Shown here: positions 17,374 through 27,133 of the stretch, in pieces
Layout: the number at the start of each line of letters is the position of its first letter
How positions within the stretch are numbered: the stretch's first letter is position 1
NCBI GenBank assembly: GCA_016700115.1
Contig: CP064999.1
Location: forward strand, 4,464,001-4,528,000
DNA from: Sphingobacteriales bacterium
GTDB lineage: Bacteria > Bacteroidota > Bacteroidia > Chitinophagales > UBA2359
DNA: 64,000 nt
Reading direction: 5' to 3'
Made by a program: the position numbers and the translations under genes
The notes under the pieces: model-generated
What the model was told of the DNA's origin: nothing
Database searches by the model: none
The model's input: the letters and a program-made list of their open reading frames with translations, nothing else

Positions 17374-18375
17374 TTATCTGATGTTTAAAATCTTCATCAA
17401 GTCTTCCTGACTTACTACAAGTAATTTGTTTTTTACAATGCGCGTCGTGAGAATTTGGTAGTTTTTGTTTTTCGAAAACACCATACTGAATAAAGGCAAT
17501 GCTTCTTCAATTCTTCCGGCATTTGCCATCTCTACGGCTGTCCAATAGGTCATTTCTTCGTTTTCGGGGTTTAAGATTCGCGCAGTGTTATATTCAATAA
17601 GCGCATCGGCATAATTTCCTTTTTCAATATGCACGTCTCCGGCATTCATGTGTTGATAGGCCTCATGAATTTTTACCAGACGTTTTAATTCTTCGACGGG
17701 TTGCGGATGATCTTCAACACGCAAATCAACCAATCTATCGAGCCAAAGTTTACCGGTTGCAGTTCCGGCAACCACCAGCAAAGCAGCCGATTGTTTTCCC
17801 CGAATATCTCCACCTGCATTTTCGGCTGCCTCTAAAGCTGCTACCAAACGCATGGTAAGTGTTCCGGCTGAAGTTTCAAAGGCTTTTGCCATAGCCTCGC
17901 AAACTTTATCAGTCAGCATCATATTGGCCTGAACCGAATAATGTTTCCCCTGCAAATGTCCCGCTTCGGCAATACAATTGCTACCGGTATAGGCTGCTGT
18001 TTCACCTTTTGAGTTGAGCAATGCCAACTGTCTGAAATTCCTTCCCTTGTCGGCATTTATAAGACTGTCTAAAGCTTTTTGAGGATGGATGCCCTGTTTG
18101 AGCAATGCTAATCCATTCGGTCCAAATTCTGGATTTACAAAAGATTGGGTTGCAACTACTCCAACTCCTGCTTCACCCCAACTGACAATGCTTCCGGTCG
18201 AAAACCAGTGAGATTGAACGGCAACCCCCATCTGTCCCGTTTCGGGATCATAAGCTACGATAGAATAAGTATGTGCTAAAGGCGAATTAGGTTTTTGGGA
18301 ATTTTGTGCTTCCATATGTAAATAAAAAATTTGTAATAAAAAGAAAAATAAAACAGAAAGAATGTTTCGGTTCAT
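17374..18375 (-). CDS. Secreted DUF1028 protein with TPR-like C-terminus
   Basis: The 333-residue protein has a signal peptide (LSVLFFFLLQIFYLHMEAQ). Residues about 34-230 form the DUF1028 domain, related in fold to Ntn hydrolases: HTYSIVAYDPETGQMGVAVQ, GVGVVATQSFVNPEFGPNGL, and the GNxxAG-type turn read here as GSNCIAEAGHLQGKHYSVQA. The C-terminal ~95 residues contain two TPR-like helix pairs (GDVHIEKGNYADALIEYN, MANAGRIEEALPLFSMVF). The family's reaction is unknown. Its position in the periplasm or outside the cell is inferred from the signal. No operon partner is visible. Confidence 0.85.
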   Translation of the reverse strand: MNRNILSVLFFFLLQIFYLHMEAQNSQKPNSPLAHTYSIVAYDPETGQMGVAVQSHWFSTGSIVSWGEAGVGVVATQSFVNPEFGPNGLALLKQGIHPQKALDSLINADKGRNFRQLALLNSKGETAAYTGSNCIAEAGHLQGKHYSVQANMMLTDKVCEAMAKAFETSAGTLTMRLVAALEAAENAGGDIRGKQSAALLVVAGTATGKLWLDRLVDLRVEDHPQPVEELKRLVKIHEAYQHMNAGDVHIEKGNYADALIEYNTARILNPENEEMTYWTAVEMANAGRIEEALPLFSMVFSKNKNYQILTTRIVKNKLLVVSQEDLMKILNIR

Positions 18376-18927
18376 AAGTTCAGGTTTGTGAAGATGATTA
18401 ACTTTTGTCTGATATATAATAGGTACTTACAAAGCTTGCTTGCTTAGTACCGGTTACTGATAAATAGTTGCTATAATATAACATGCTGATTGGCAAATCA
18501 AATACATCTGTTTGGGTTTGAGATAATCTGCTTCCGGGTTAGTTTTAAACGCCCGGTTACGTAATTGGTAATTCGCACATTTCTTTGCAAGATAATCACA
18601 TTTTTTTTCTGAATGAACCATCAACTCCTGCCCTGTTTCTTTAGCAAAATCTTTAATTCACCTTAATATTCGAGACTTTACTTTGGCACTTTTAACATTG
18701 AAATTGCAAGTTTTTCCTGAGACAACAAAGAGAATTAGTGTGAAAAAAACATTGAAGAAGTTAGTCTTCGTTGAACAAATAATCGTTTATCGGATTGGAG
18801 TGAATTTAATTAAACTATTTAAAAAAAGTTAATTTGGGAGCTTAAGGGCTAAATTCTTGTTTTTAAACACGCTAAATTTGCGGGAAGAGGTACGAAACAT
18901 TAACTTTATGCCCTAAAACCATTTTTT
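18376..18927. other. Intergenic region between divergent DUF1028 and hemE genes
   Basis: About 550 AT-rich bases. The only recognisable element is a TAAATTTG box at 18873-18880 on the plus strand. No RNA gene or repeat was seen. Confidence 0.55.
18873..18880 (+). promoter_or_regulatory. Candidate -7 box upstream of hemE
   Basis: TAAATTTG matches TAnnTTTG exactly and lies 47 bases before the TTG start of hemE. A properly spaced -33 TTTG is not evident. Confidence 0.4.
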
Positions 18928-19959
18928 TTGATAAACGATATATTGTTGCGCACAGTGCGCGGGGAGCATACAGAAAGGAAGCCGGTTTGGTTAATGCGTC
19001 AGGCCGGAAGAATTTTACCTCAATACAGAAGGTTGAGCGAACAAGCCGGAAGTTTTTTAACAATGGTTAAAACTCCCGAAATAGCATGTGAAGTAACTTT
19101 ACAGCCTGTGGACGAATTAGAAGTGGATGCTGCAATTATCTATTCTGATATTTTAGTGATCCCCGAAGCCATGGGATTGCCCTATCAGATGGAAAAAAAC
19201 AAAGGGCCGGTTTTTTCAAACACCATCAAGAGCAGAATTGATGTAGATAGTCTTCAAATTGCAGACGAGGAAGGGGTTAAATATACTATTGAAGCCATCC
19301 GTTTAGTCAAATCTGCGATTAAAAACAAACTTCCACTTATCGGTTTTGCAGGAGCGCCCTGGACAATTTTCGCCTATATGGTAGAAGGAAGCGGGTCTAA
19401 AACATTTAGCCTCGCAAAAAAAATGCTGTACACTGAACCGCAATTGTCCCATCTTTTGTTGGATAAAATCACCAAAAGCACCATAAATTATCTTCAGGCT
19501 CAGGTAAAAGCCGGTGCTGACCTGATTCAGATTTTCGACAGTTGGGCCGGAATTCTAAGTCCTCAACAATACACCGAATTTGCGTTGCCTTATATTTCAC
19601 AGATATGCAATGCAATAGAAAACACACCTGTTACGATTTTTGCAAAAGGTGCATTTTATGCATTATATCAAATCTCCGGACTATCCTGCGATGTAATAGG
19701 ACTCGATTGGACTATATCGCCAATTTTTGCCAGGCAACAAACCGGAACTCAGATTACTCTTCAAGGAAATTTAGACCCCTGTGTCCTGTATGCCAATCAA
19801 GATACCATCCGAAATGAAACGCTGAAGATGTTGAATCAATTTGGTTCCAAAAGGCATATTGTAAATCTTGGTCATGGCGTGTATCCTGATACTCCTCTTG
19901 ACGGCGTAAAATGTTTTATTGATACAGTGAAAAATTTCAGATGCATAGAAAATAACTAA
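18928..19959 (+). CDS. hemE: Uroporphyrinogen decarboxylase (TTG start)
   Basis: HemE decarboxylates the four acetate side chains of uroporphyrinogen III to give coproporphyrinogen III in haem synthesis. The 343-residue length is normal. The N-terminal signature PVWLMRQAGRILPQYR (about 19-34) holds the substrate-binding Arg residues. YSDILVIPEAMG and GFAGAPWTIFAYMVEG match further conserved blocks, and NLGHGVYPDTPLDGV near the C-terminus holds the conserved His. The start must be TTG at 18928: no ATG exists in frame between the upstream stop at 18901 and the conserved ILLRTVRGE segment. The aldolase-like gene follows after 52 bases. Confidence 0.94.
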   Translation: MINDILLRTVRGEHTERKPVWLMRQAGRILPQYRRLSEQAGSFLTMVKTPEIACEVTLQPVDELEVDAAIIYSDILVIPEAMGLPYQMEKNKGPVFSNTIKSRIDVDSLQIADEEGVKYTIEAIRLVKSAIKNKLPLIGFAGAPWTIFAYMVEGSGSKTFSLAKKMLYTEPQLSHLLLDKITKSTINYLQAQVKAGADLIQIFDSWAGILSPQQYTEFALPYISQICNAIENTPVTIFAKGAFYALYQISGLSCDVIGLDWTISPIFARQQTGTQITLQGNLDPCVLYANQDTIRNETLKMLNQFGSKRHIVNLGHGVYPDTPLDGVKCFIDTVKNFRCIENN

Positions 19960-20011
19960 TCCATAAGATTGAAAGCCTTTTGTATAAAAAATTCAAACCG
20001 AAATTCAGATA

Positions 20012-21211
20012 ATGATTCCAAATCCACCGACCTATCAATACTACAAACACATTTTCAAAGACGAAAATAAACCTTTTGGATTTGTAGATTTGGATTTGCT
20101 TGATGAAAACATTGCTTCAGTCATTCAAAGGGCAAGCGGTAAAACCATCCGAATAGCCTCAAAATCGGTCAGATGCACCCGGTTACTGAAATACATCTTA
20201 GATAAAGGAATGCCTTTTAAAGGGTTAATGACCTATACCGCAGGGGAATCTATTTTTTTAGCGGGAGAAGGGTTTGATGATATGCTGATTGGTTATCCTA
20301 CGTGGCAGGAAACTGAATTGAACGGGGTTTGTGAATTGGTAAAATCAGGCAGTAAAATCATTTTGATGGCCGATTGTGCCGAACATCTGAACAGGTATGC
20401 TTTGTTTGCCGAAAAATACAATACTGTCTTGTCTGTTTGTTTGGATATTGATATGTCTTCTTCTTTTCCAGGATTGTATTTTGGAGTTTATCGCTCCGGT
20501 TTGAGAGACGCAAAAACAGTTAAAAAACTGATGCAGGCATATATTGGACACCCATATTTAAACGTAATGGGTATTATGGGGTATGAAGCCCAGATTGCTG
20601 GTGTTGGAGATGCCGTTCAAGGAGCTGACCTTAAAAATATTGTGGTGAAAACCCTGAAAAAGCAATCAATTAAGGAAGTTTCTCTACGGCGGGCCGAAGT
20701 CGTTGCGACCCTTAGAAAAATGGGATATGCTATTGATTTAATTAATGGAGGTGGTACCGGAAGTCTCGAAAGCACGGTTCAGGAAACCGTAGTTACAGAA
20801 GTTACCGTAGGTTCGGCTTTCTTCTCTCCTGCCCTGTTTGATAATTATGCCCGGTTTAAACACCTTCCGGCAGCAGGTTATGCCGTCGAAATAATCCGAC
20901 ATCCTCAACCCAATATTTATACTTGTGCAGGAGGAGGATATATTGCCTCAGGTTCTGCAGGGAGTGATAAACTTCCCAAACCATATTTACCCGAGGGTGC
21001 TAAACTAACAGGCAACGAAGCTGCCGGTGAAGTGCAAACTCCGGTAATTTATAAAGGGATGGAACATCTGCAATTAGGCGACCCTATTTTTATGAGACAT
21101 GCCAAGGCAGGAGAGCTCTGTGAACGATTTAAGCAATTAGTTTTAGTTTCAAAGGGTAAAATTCAGGAAAGAACACTAACTTACCGAGGCCAAAACCAAT
21201 GCTTTATTTAA
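20012..21211 (+). CDS. D-threonine-aldolase-like PLP enzyme (amino acid deaminase/aldolase family)
   Basis: The 399-residue protein has the fold-type III (alanine-racemase-like) N-terminal domain. FVDLDLLDENI opens the barrel, and Lys51 in RIASKSVRC is the expected PLP-binding lysine. GLMTYTAGESIFLAGEG and LINGGGTGSLEST (phosphate-binding Gly-rich loop) follow. The C-terminal domain holds FMRHAKAGELCERF, which resembles the metal-binding His region of D-threonine aldolases. The family cleaves or deaminates beta-hydroxy-D-amino acids; the exact substrate is not deducible. It lies 52 bases after hemE and 42 bases before a response regulator on the same strand. Confidence 0.8.
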   Translation: MIPNPPTYQYYKHIFKDENKPFGFVDLDLLDENIASVIQRASGKTIRIASKSVRCTRLLKYILDKGMPFKGLMTYTAGESIFLAGEGFDDMLIGYPTWQETELNGVCELVKSGSKIILMADCAEHLNRYALFAEKYNTVLSVCLDIDMSSSFPGLYFGVYRSGLRDAKTVKKLMQAYIGHPYLNVMGIMGYEAQIAGVGDAVQGADLKNIVVKTLKKQSIKEVSLRRAEVVATLRKMGYAIDLINGGGTGSLESTVQETVVTEVTVGSAFFSPALFDNYARFKHLPAAGYAVEIIRHPQPNIYTCAGGGYIASGSAGSDKLPKPYLPEGAKLTGNEAAGEVQTPVIYKGMEHLQLGDPIFMRHAKAGELCERFKQLVLVSKGKIQERTLTYRGQNQCFI

Positions 21212-21253
21212 TGAATAACAACCAACAATTTCTAAACCCAAAACCCACAAATT

Positions 21254-21946
21254 ATGAGTTACAGAGTACTGTTAGCAGAAGATGAGGAAAATCTGCAGGA
21301 ATCTCTCAAAATCAATCTCCTGGCAGAAGGGTATGAAGTAGTAGCTGCGGATAATGGAGCCGAAGCCTTGCGAGCTTTCAAAGAACAGCGATTTGATCTG
21401 GCTATTCTCGATATAATGATGCCGGAAATAAATGGCTTGGAGGTTTGCGAACAAATCAGAATTGACAATGTTGAAATTCCTATTTTATTTTTAACTGCCA
21501 AAGACTCAACCGTGGATAAAATTCACGGACTTAAAAAAGGAGCAGACGATTATATCACCAAGCCTTTTATTCTGGAAGAGTTTTTACTTCGTGTTAAAAA
21601 CCTGCTAAAACATAGTTCCAAAGGGAACCAGATGGTTTCACCTATGATTTCATATAGCTTTGGCAACAATACCATTGATTTTGTTACTTATAAAGCTTTT
21701 ACAGCCAATGGTGAAATCAATCTGACTAAAAAAGAAATCAAACTCCTCAAATTGCTTATCGCAAGGAAAAACGAAGTTGTTTCAAGAGAACAGATTTTAC
21801 AAACTGTTTGGGGCTATGATGTTTACCCGACAACAAGAACCATTGATAATTTTATACTCTCGTTTCGCAGGCATTTTGAGGCAGACCAAAAAAACCCTCA
21901 ACATTTTTTCTCGGTCAGAGGGGTCGGTTATAAGTTCACCGAATAA
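21254..21946 (+). CDS. OmpR/PhoB-type response regulator
   Basis: The 230-residue protein has an N-terminal receiver domain with acidic pocket AEDEE (8-12), phospho-accepting Asp53 in LAILDIMMPEINGLEV, Thr81 in LFLTAKDS and Lys103 in YITKPF. The C-terminal winged helix (about 130-230) ends in the RTIDNFILSFRRHFE recognition region and VRGVGYKFTE. No histidine kinase gene is adjacent, so its partner must be elsewhere. It ends 25 bases from the convergent arginine deiminase gene. Confidence 0.93.
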   Translation: MSYRVLLAEDEENLQESLKINLLAEGYEVVAADNGAEALRAFKEQRFDLAILDIMMPEINGLEVCEQIRIDNVEIPILFLTAKDSTVDKIHGLKKGADDYITKPFILEEFLLRVKNLLKHSSKGNQMVSPMISYSFGNNTIDFVTYKAFTANGEINLTKKEIKLLKLLIARKNEVVSREQILQTVWGYDVYPTTRTIDNFILSFRRHFEADQKNPQHFFSVRGVGYKFTE

Positions 21947-21971
21947 AATAAGGAGATATTTTTCCCATGAT

Positions 21972-23582
21972 TTAAGTTAACCATGAATTTCTGAGCAAAG
22001 GCATACTCATACAATGAGAACCTCCTCTTGCCCGGGATAATTCGGATGAAGGCAGAAGTATCAAAGTATCTCCTTTCAATACATCTTCCAACTTGTCACC
22101 TGCTTTCATCCGGGCAATAAAATCAGAAGATTTTAAAAGCGTAAAACCTCTTTTTACAAACTCTTTTTCAGTTTCCTTATTTCTGTCATAACCAATCACA
22201 ACACCTTCCCGAAGTGCCAAAAGGTTACAGGCATCTGTCCATTGTTCCCTTTCGTCATAAGGAAATCTTCCTCCTGCACATCGAATAATTTTGCATTCGC
22301 GTGAACCGAAATCATCCAAACTAATTTGACGAAACAGTTTTTGGAGCGTTTTAACCTTGTTGATTTTAATGGTATAACCCTTTAAAGTTGGTTTTCTGAG
22401 AAACTGCGTAATATTAACTTTTAACTCTGCCTGAGAAACGCTGTTACGGGAAACTACTTCTGAAATAAATTTCCCTTTTACATCGTGACTTTGGTCTAAA
22501 AACTGACCAAACACCACCCACATATTGCGTTTAACCTGAGTAAACACTGTATCAATATGCATATAATCGCGTTTCGATGGAATTTTGACCACTGTTACCT
22601 TTTGAACAACATTGCGGCGAAATAATTGTCGAATGGTATTCTCTATACCTTTTGGAGAAGTACGCTCACTACAACCAATCAACAAATGTTCAGGGCTGAT
22701 CATCATCACATCTCCCCCTTCAATAGTAGATATATTGGAAGAATTAGTTTCGTGCAACAAAAAACTCTTATCGCCTTCAATTTCTATGACTCTGTTTTCA
22801 AATTCGCCAATATTTGGGAATAAAGCGTATGCAGCAATATATTTGGTAATGATGGCTTCCCGGATACGGGCATCTTGAGCCGGTTTTGTGAGCAATAAAA
22901 AGTCATTGATAACAATTCCGATATCTCGGGTAAAAATCAGATTAGGGATTGGAGGAAAAATAAACTCATCAATTTTGTCTGTTGAGATGACCCCCGTTAT
23001 TAACACTCTTGCCAACAACTCGGTATCCAATTCAAGCAAACGGTTAATTACTCTAAGGCTACATTTTTCTGCGGCGCAAACATGGGTAACTAATCGTTGA
23101 CGAACATCAGAAATATCTAAAATTTTTATCAATAAGTGTTCTATTTCAACTACTTTATCTGAATTAAAATAGTCTCCTTTTTTAGCCGGTTTGAAAAAAT
23201 CTTCGGTGATTTCTTTTCCCCGAATTGCATCCGGATCTAAAAACCAAAGCAATACTTGTAAATATTCGTTGTACTCCGCCCTCATTTTGTCTATATCAAC
23301 AATATCATCGTAAAGCCAGTCCTGAGACTTTCTGGGAACAACTTTACCAATACCTGCATCCGGGCTATGTACTAACAAACGTTGTAATTGACCAATTTCA
23401 GATGTAACAAAAATCTTGTGTTGAAAATGACTTTTGGGATCTTCAAATTCTGAATAATGTTGGCCATTTTCAAGTGATGATGTGTTCTTGTTTAAGACTA
23501 AATTTTCTCTGGTATCCATAAAACAGGAATGATTTGAATCCGGAATTAAGAGCTTGATTGAACTTTTTGAATAAGAAAACAA
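21972..23582 (-). CDS. Arginine deiminase (long form)
   Basis: This enzyme hydrolyses arginine to citrulline and ammonia. The 536-residue frame has the guanidino-modifying-enzyme motifs: FTRDIGIVI (catalytic Asp region), IEGGDVMMISPEHLLIG, YMHIDTVFTQV (catalytic His), REQWTDACNLLAL, and a C-terminal SRARGGSHCMSMPL with nucleophile Cys524. Classical ADIs have about 410 residues. Here an N-terminal extension and a longer middle add roughly 100. The ATG at 23519 (MDTRENLVLNK) is an alternative start giving 515 residues. No ornithine carbamoyltransferase or carbamate kinase gene is nearby, so an energy-yielding ADI pathway cannot be inferred. It is divergent from arginine decarboxylase, with 157 bases between. 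Confidence 0.85.
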   Translation of the reverse strand: MFSYSKSSIKLLIPDSNHSCFMDTRENLVLNKNTSSLENGQHYSEFEDPKSHFQHKIFVTSEIGQLQRLLVHSPDAGIGKVVPRKSQDWLYDDIVDIDKMRAEYNEYLQVLLWFLDPDAIRGKEITEDFFKPAKKGDYFNSDKVVEIEHLLIKILDISDVRQRLVTHVCAAEKCSLRVINRLLELDTELLARVLITGVISTDKIDEFIFPPIPNLIFTRDIGIVINDFLLLTKPAQDARIREAIITKYIAAYALFPNIGEFENRVIEIEGDKSFLLHETNSSNISTIEGGDVMMISPEHLLIGCSERTSPKGIENTIRQLFRRNVVQKVTVVKIPSKRDYMHIDTVFTQVKRNMWVVFGQFLDQSHDVKGKFISEVVSRNSVSQAELKVNITQFLRKPTLKGYTIKINKVKTLQKLFRQISLDDFGSRECKIIRCAGGRFPYDEREQWTDACNLLALREGVVIGYDRNKETEKEFVKRGFTLLKSSDFIARMKAGDKLEDVLKGDTLILLPSSELSRARGGSHCMSMPLLRNSWLT

Positions 23583-23607
23583 TAAGAATAATCTTGCTTT
23601 GCATCGG

Positions 23608-23615
23608 CAAAATTA
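23608..23615 (-). promoter_or_regulatory. Candidate -7 box for the arginine deiminase gene
   Basis: On the minus strand this reads TAATTTTG, an exact TAnnTTTG match, 25 bases before the ATG at 23582. It lies in the divergent spacer shared with the arginine decarboxylase gene. No clear -33 element was seen. Confidence 0.35.
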
Positions 23616-23739
23616 GAACTAATTTACAGTAAACACTACTTTTTTAGTCTAACGATAGTTTGATTAGCAAATATTTATGTTTTCTTTGCATCAAAATTGG
23701 CTCATCTTTTCATAACCCAAAGTTTTCCATCTTCGTTCG

Positions 23740-25203
23740 ATGACAAACAGGTATATTGACTTAATAGAGCAAACCTTTGATCCTGCCGAAGGTTTTAAAG
23801 TGATTGACGGTTGTTTGTACTTTCATGATGTCCCTCTCAAAAAACTGGTAGAAGAATACGGCACTCCTCTCCGTTTAACTTACCTGCCAAAAATCAGTTC
23901 TCAAATACAGAAAGCAAAGCATTTGTTTGAGTTGGCGTATCAAAAAAACCAGTACGACAAGCCTTACCGTTATTGTTTTTGCACAAAAAGTTCTCACTTT
24001 TCTTATGTGTTGAACGAAGCTTTAAAGAATGATATTCATCTCGAAATATCTTCCAACTATGATATTGACCTCTTATATAATTTGTATTCCGAGGGCAAAA
24101 TATCTAAAGACACCTTTGTTATTTGCAACGGTTTTAAACCCCGCGAATACATTCGCCGCATCAGTGAGTTAATCAATCAGGGGCACCATAATGTAATAGG
24201 GGTGATTGATAACATGGAGGAACTTAATTTTTATTCGAAATATTTAGACCCCAATGTTGAATGTAAAATAGGCATCAGAGTTGCTGCAGAAGAAGAGCCA
24301 ACTTTCGAGTTTTATACTTCAAGACTTGGTGTGCGCTACAAAGACATTCTTCCTTTTTATGAAAATGTAGTCAAGAAGAATCCCCGTTTCAAGTTAAACA
24401 TGCTGCATTTCTTTATCAATACGGGGATTAAAGACGACACCTATTACTGGAATGAGTTGGTGAAACTGATACATATGTATTGTGAGCTAAAAAAAGCCTG
24501 CCCTGAGTTAACGATGCTTAATATAGGTGGAGGTCTTCCAATTCGATATTCTCTTGATTCTAATATTGATTATGAATATCTCATTAATGAAATAGTCTAT
24601 CAGATCAAAGATATATGTGAAAGACAACAGGTGGATACACCAGAAATTTTTACAGAGTTCGGCAGTTTTACGGTTGGTGAAAGTGGTGCAATTATTTTCA
24701 CAGTTTTAGCAGAAAAACATCAGAATGATCGGGAGTCCTGGTACATGCTCGATGGTTCCATGATGACAACTTTGCCCGATATCTATGGCATCAAGCAAAG
24801 ATTTATTTTATTGCCAATCAACAAATGGAACTATCCTTACCAAACCGTCACCATTGGTGGGTTGAGTTGCGATGGCAATGATTTCTACAGTTCAAAACTA
24901 CATCGCAATAATTTGTATCTACCCTGTTTAAATCAAGAAGGAAAAGGAGTTCCGGCCGAAGCCGAAGATGAAAAGTTGTATCTTGGTTTTTTCCATGTTG
25001 GAGCATATCAGGAATCATTGTCCGGCTTTGGAGGCATTAAACATTGTTTGTTGCCAAGCCCTAAGCATGTATTAATACAACGGGATTCTGAAACCGGTGA
25101 AATAACCACCGAGTTGTTTTCACAGGAACAGACAGCCGGTTCTATGTTGAAAATTTTGGGCTATGCTGTTCAACCTGAATTTGCGATGCAGGAAGCGGAT
25201 TAA
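23740..25203 (+). CDS. Arginine decarboxylase-like PLP enzyme (fold type III)
   Basis: The 487-residue protein belongs to the ornithine/diaminopimelate/arginine decarboxylase fold. FCTKSSHFSYV holds the expected PLP Lys83; LNIGGGLPIRY is the Gly-rich phosphate loop; TEFGSFTVGESG and WYMLDGSMMTTLPDIYG follow. SCDGNDFY near residue 385 is the counterpart of the family's catalytic CD motif. The closest known group is the Bacteroidota ~470-residue arginine decarboxylase, which makes agmatine for polyamine synthesis; diaminopimelate decarboxylase is less likely. It is divergent from arginine deiminase, so two arginine-consuming enzymes share one control region. Confidence 0.83.
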   Translation: MTNRYIDLIEQTFDPAEGFKVIDGCLYFHDVPLKKLVEEYGTPLRLTYLPKISSQIQKAKHLFELAYQKNQYDKPYRYCFCTKSSHFSYVLNEALKNDIHLEISSNYDIDLLYNLYSEGKISKDTFVICNGFKPREYIRRISELINQGHHNVIGVIDNMEELNFYSKYLDPNVECKIGIRVAAEEEPTFEFYTSRLGVRYKDILPFYENVVKKNPRFKLNMLHFFINTGIKDDTYYWNELVKLIHMYCELKKACPELTMLNIGGGLPIRYSLDSNIDYEYLINEIVYQIKDICERQQVDTPEIFTEFGSFTVGESGAIIFTVLAEKHQNDRESWYMLDGSMMTTLPDIYGIKQRFILLPINKWNYPYQTVTIGGLSCDGNDFYSSKLHRNNLYLPCLNQEGKGVPAEAEDEKLYLGFFHVGAYQESLSGFGGIKHCLLPSPKHVLIQRDSETGEITTELFSQEQTAGSMLKILGYAVQPEFAMQEAD

Positions 25204-25259
25204 CTATTGCAATTTGGTCAGGGCTTTTAATTTGAAAAAATCACCTGAATTTTCTGTCT

Positions 25260-26453
25260 ATGAAACGATTCACACTACTCTTTCTGATCCTTTTTAGCTT
25301 CAACTATTCCTGTAAACAAACTACTACTGCAAACCTTCCTGATGAGAAATTATCCGGAAATATAAACCATACTGTTCAAACTACAGATGCTGCTGTAAAT
25401 AGTGAAGAAGAAGACGGATATTATCGCCAATTTGAAGGAAAAATTGGAACGGCAGCCATTAAAATGTTTTTGGTGAAAACCGGAAACAAACTATATGGCA
25501 ATTACTTATATACCAAAATAGGTGAATTGATAGAATTAAGCCCAAGAGGTAACGACGAAAACATAGATCAAAACGGAAATTTTACCCTCTTTGAATTTAC
25601 AACCAACAAACAAGGTGAATACACACAAACCGGAACTTTTAACGGTCAGTTATTGAAGGAAGGAAAAGTTATAGGAAATTGGACAAGTGCTGACGAAAAA
25701 AAGAATCTTAATTTTGAATTGACCTCAATAGTCTCAAAAAGTTCTTCAGAAGTTTCTATTTCAAAAGTTGAAAAACAAGAAGGCTCCTGTAACCCGGATG
25801 AAGAGGAATCTGTTTGTGCTCATTTTGAAGTTATCTTCCCAAAATTAAAGCAAACTGCTGATCGAGATAATCAGGTAACTCAACTTATCAACTCGACCAT
25901 CCGGAAAGTTCTTGCAGAAACTATGCCAACTGAACAATCAACTCCTCCAGATCAGGCAGCAGTCGAATTTATAAATGATTTTAAAAATCAGGAATCAGAT
26001 TACAGAATAGGCTGGGAATATCAATTGACAACCGAAATTTATCACAATGCCAACAATATTCTAAGTATAGGATTTGACAGCTATATTTTTACCGGAGGCG
26101 CACACCCCAATTATTCAGAATCTTACTATAATTTCAATCTTAAAAATGGCCAACTTATAGAACTTGACGATTTTTTACTTCCTAATTACTCCACAAGACT
26201 GACAAAATTAATTGAATCTAAAATCAGAGTTTTATATAATATTGGGCCAAATACCCCACTTTCTGAGGCCGGTTTTATGGAAGATAAATTAGAATTAAAC
26301 AACAACTTTTCAATATCATTGGCAGGAATTACATTTTTGTACAATCCCTATGAAATTGCTCCTTATGTCATGGGCGAGCAAAGAATATTCATCTCATTTA
26401 ACGAAATCAAAGATTTAGTTAAACCTGACGGATTGATTTCATGGAGACTTTAG
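25260..26453 (+). CDS. Lipoprotein with DUF3298-like C-terminal domain
   Basis: The 397-residue protein has a lipoprotein signal with the modified Cys at residue 18 (LFSFNYSC). Residues about 55-155 form a beta-rich segment (GYYRQFEGKIGTAAIKMFL). The C-terminal ~200 residues resemble the DUF4163/DUF3298 pair of RsiV-like proteins: HFEVIFPKL, then FDSYIFTGGAHPNYSESYYN and LKNGQLIELDDFLLPN. The family is extracytoplasmic and may bind cell-wall or lysozyme-like ligands, but that is not shown here. It is followed directly by the 128-bp repeat array. Confidence 0.78.
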   Translation: MKRFTLLFLILFSFNYSCKQTTTANLPDEKLSGNINHTVQTTDAAVNSEEEDGYYRQFEGKIGTAAIKMFLVKTGNKLYGNYLYTKIGELIELSPRGNDENIDQNGNFTLFEFTTNKQGEYTQTGTFNGQLLKEGKVIGNWTSADEKKNLNFELTSIVSKSSSEVSISKVEKQEGSCNPDEEESVCAHFEVIFPKLKQTADRDNQVTQLINSTIRKVLAETMPTEQSTPPDQAAVEFINDFKNQESDYRIGWEYQLTTEIYHNANNILSIGFDSYIFTGGAHPNYSESYYNFNLKNGQLIELDDFLLPNYSTRLTKLIESKIRVLYNIGPNTPLSEAGFMEDKLELNNNFSISLAGITFLYNPYEIAPYVMGEQRIFISFNEIKDLVKPDGLISWRL

Positions 26454-26477
26454 CAATTATCCTGCTTTAACAGTATT

Positions 26478-27117
26478 AATACCAACTATGATTTAATTTT
26501 GCACCATCAATTACTGACGTAGGTCTTTAAATTCCCCTCCTTGGAGGGGTTAGGGGTGGGTTCTTTTAGATAGTGAAGTGGTATAATTTTAAAAGGCTGA
26601 CAAATTATACCAACTATGATTTAATTTTGCACCATCATTTACTGACGTAGGTCTTTAAATTCCCCTCCTTGGAGGGGTTAGGGGTGGGTTCTTTTAGATA
26701 GTGAAGTGGTATAATTTTAAAAGGCTGACAAATTATACCAACTATAATTTAATTTTGCACCATCATTTACTGACGTAGGTCTTTAAATTCCCCTCCTTGG
26801 AGGGGTTAGGGGTGGGTTCTTTTAGATAGTGAAGTGGTATAATTTTAAAAGGCTGACAAATTATACCAACTATGATTTAATTTTGCACCATCAATTACTG
26901 ACGTAGGTCTTTAAATTCCCCTCCTTGGAGGGGTTAGGGGTGGGTTCTTTTAGATAGTGAAGTGGTATAATTTTAAAAGGCTGACAAATTATACCAACTA
27001 TAATTTAATTTTGCACCATCAATTACTGACGTAGGTCTTTAAATTCCCCTCCTTGGAGGGGTTAGGGGTGGGTTCTTTTAGATAGTGAAGTGGTATAATT
27101 TTAAAAGGCTGACTAAT
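26478..27117. repeat. Tandem array of a 128-bp unit, 5 copies
   Basis: Each unit is a 108-bp element that begins TATACCAAC and ends GTGGTATA (inverted ends), plus a 20-bp spacer beginning ATTTTAAAAGG. ACCAAC anchors fall at 26481, 26609, 26737, 26865 and 26993, exactly 128 apart. Copies differ at only a few positions (CATCAATT/CATCATTT, CTATGATT/CTATAATT). Inside, CCCCTCC-TT-GGAGGGG forms a short hairpin followed by GGGG and GGG runs. It fills the space between two lipoprotein genes and ends 16 bases before the next ATG. Confidence 0.95.
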
Positions 27118-27133
27118 TACCATAGACTGCTTT

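Noticed and set aside
26478..27117. CRISPR array
   Set aside because: The unit is 128 bp with an invariant 20-bp spacer, there are no unique spacers, and no cas genes are nearby.
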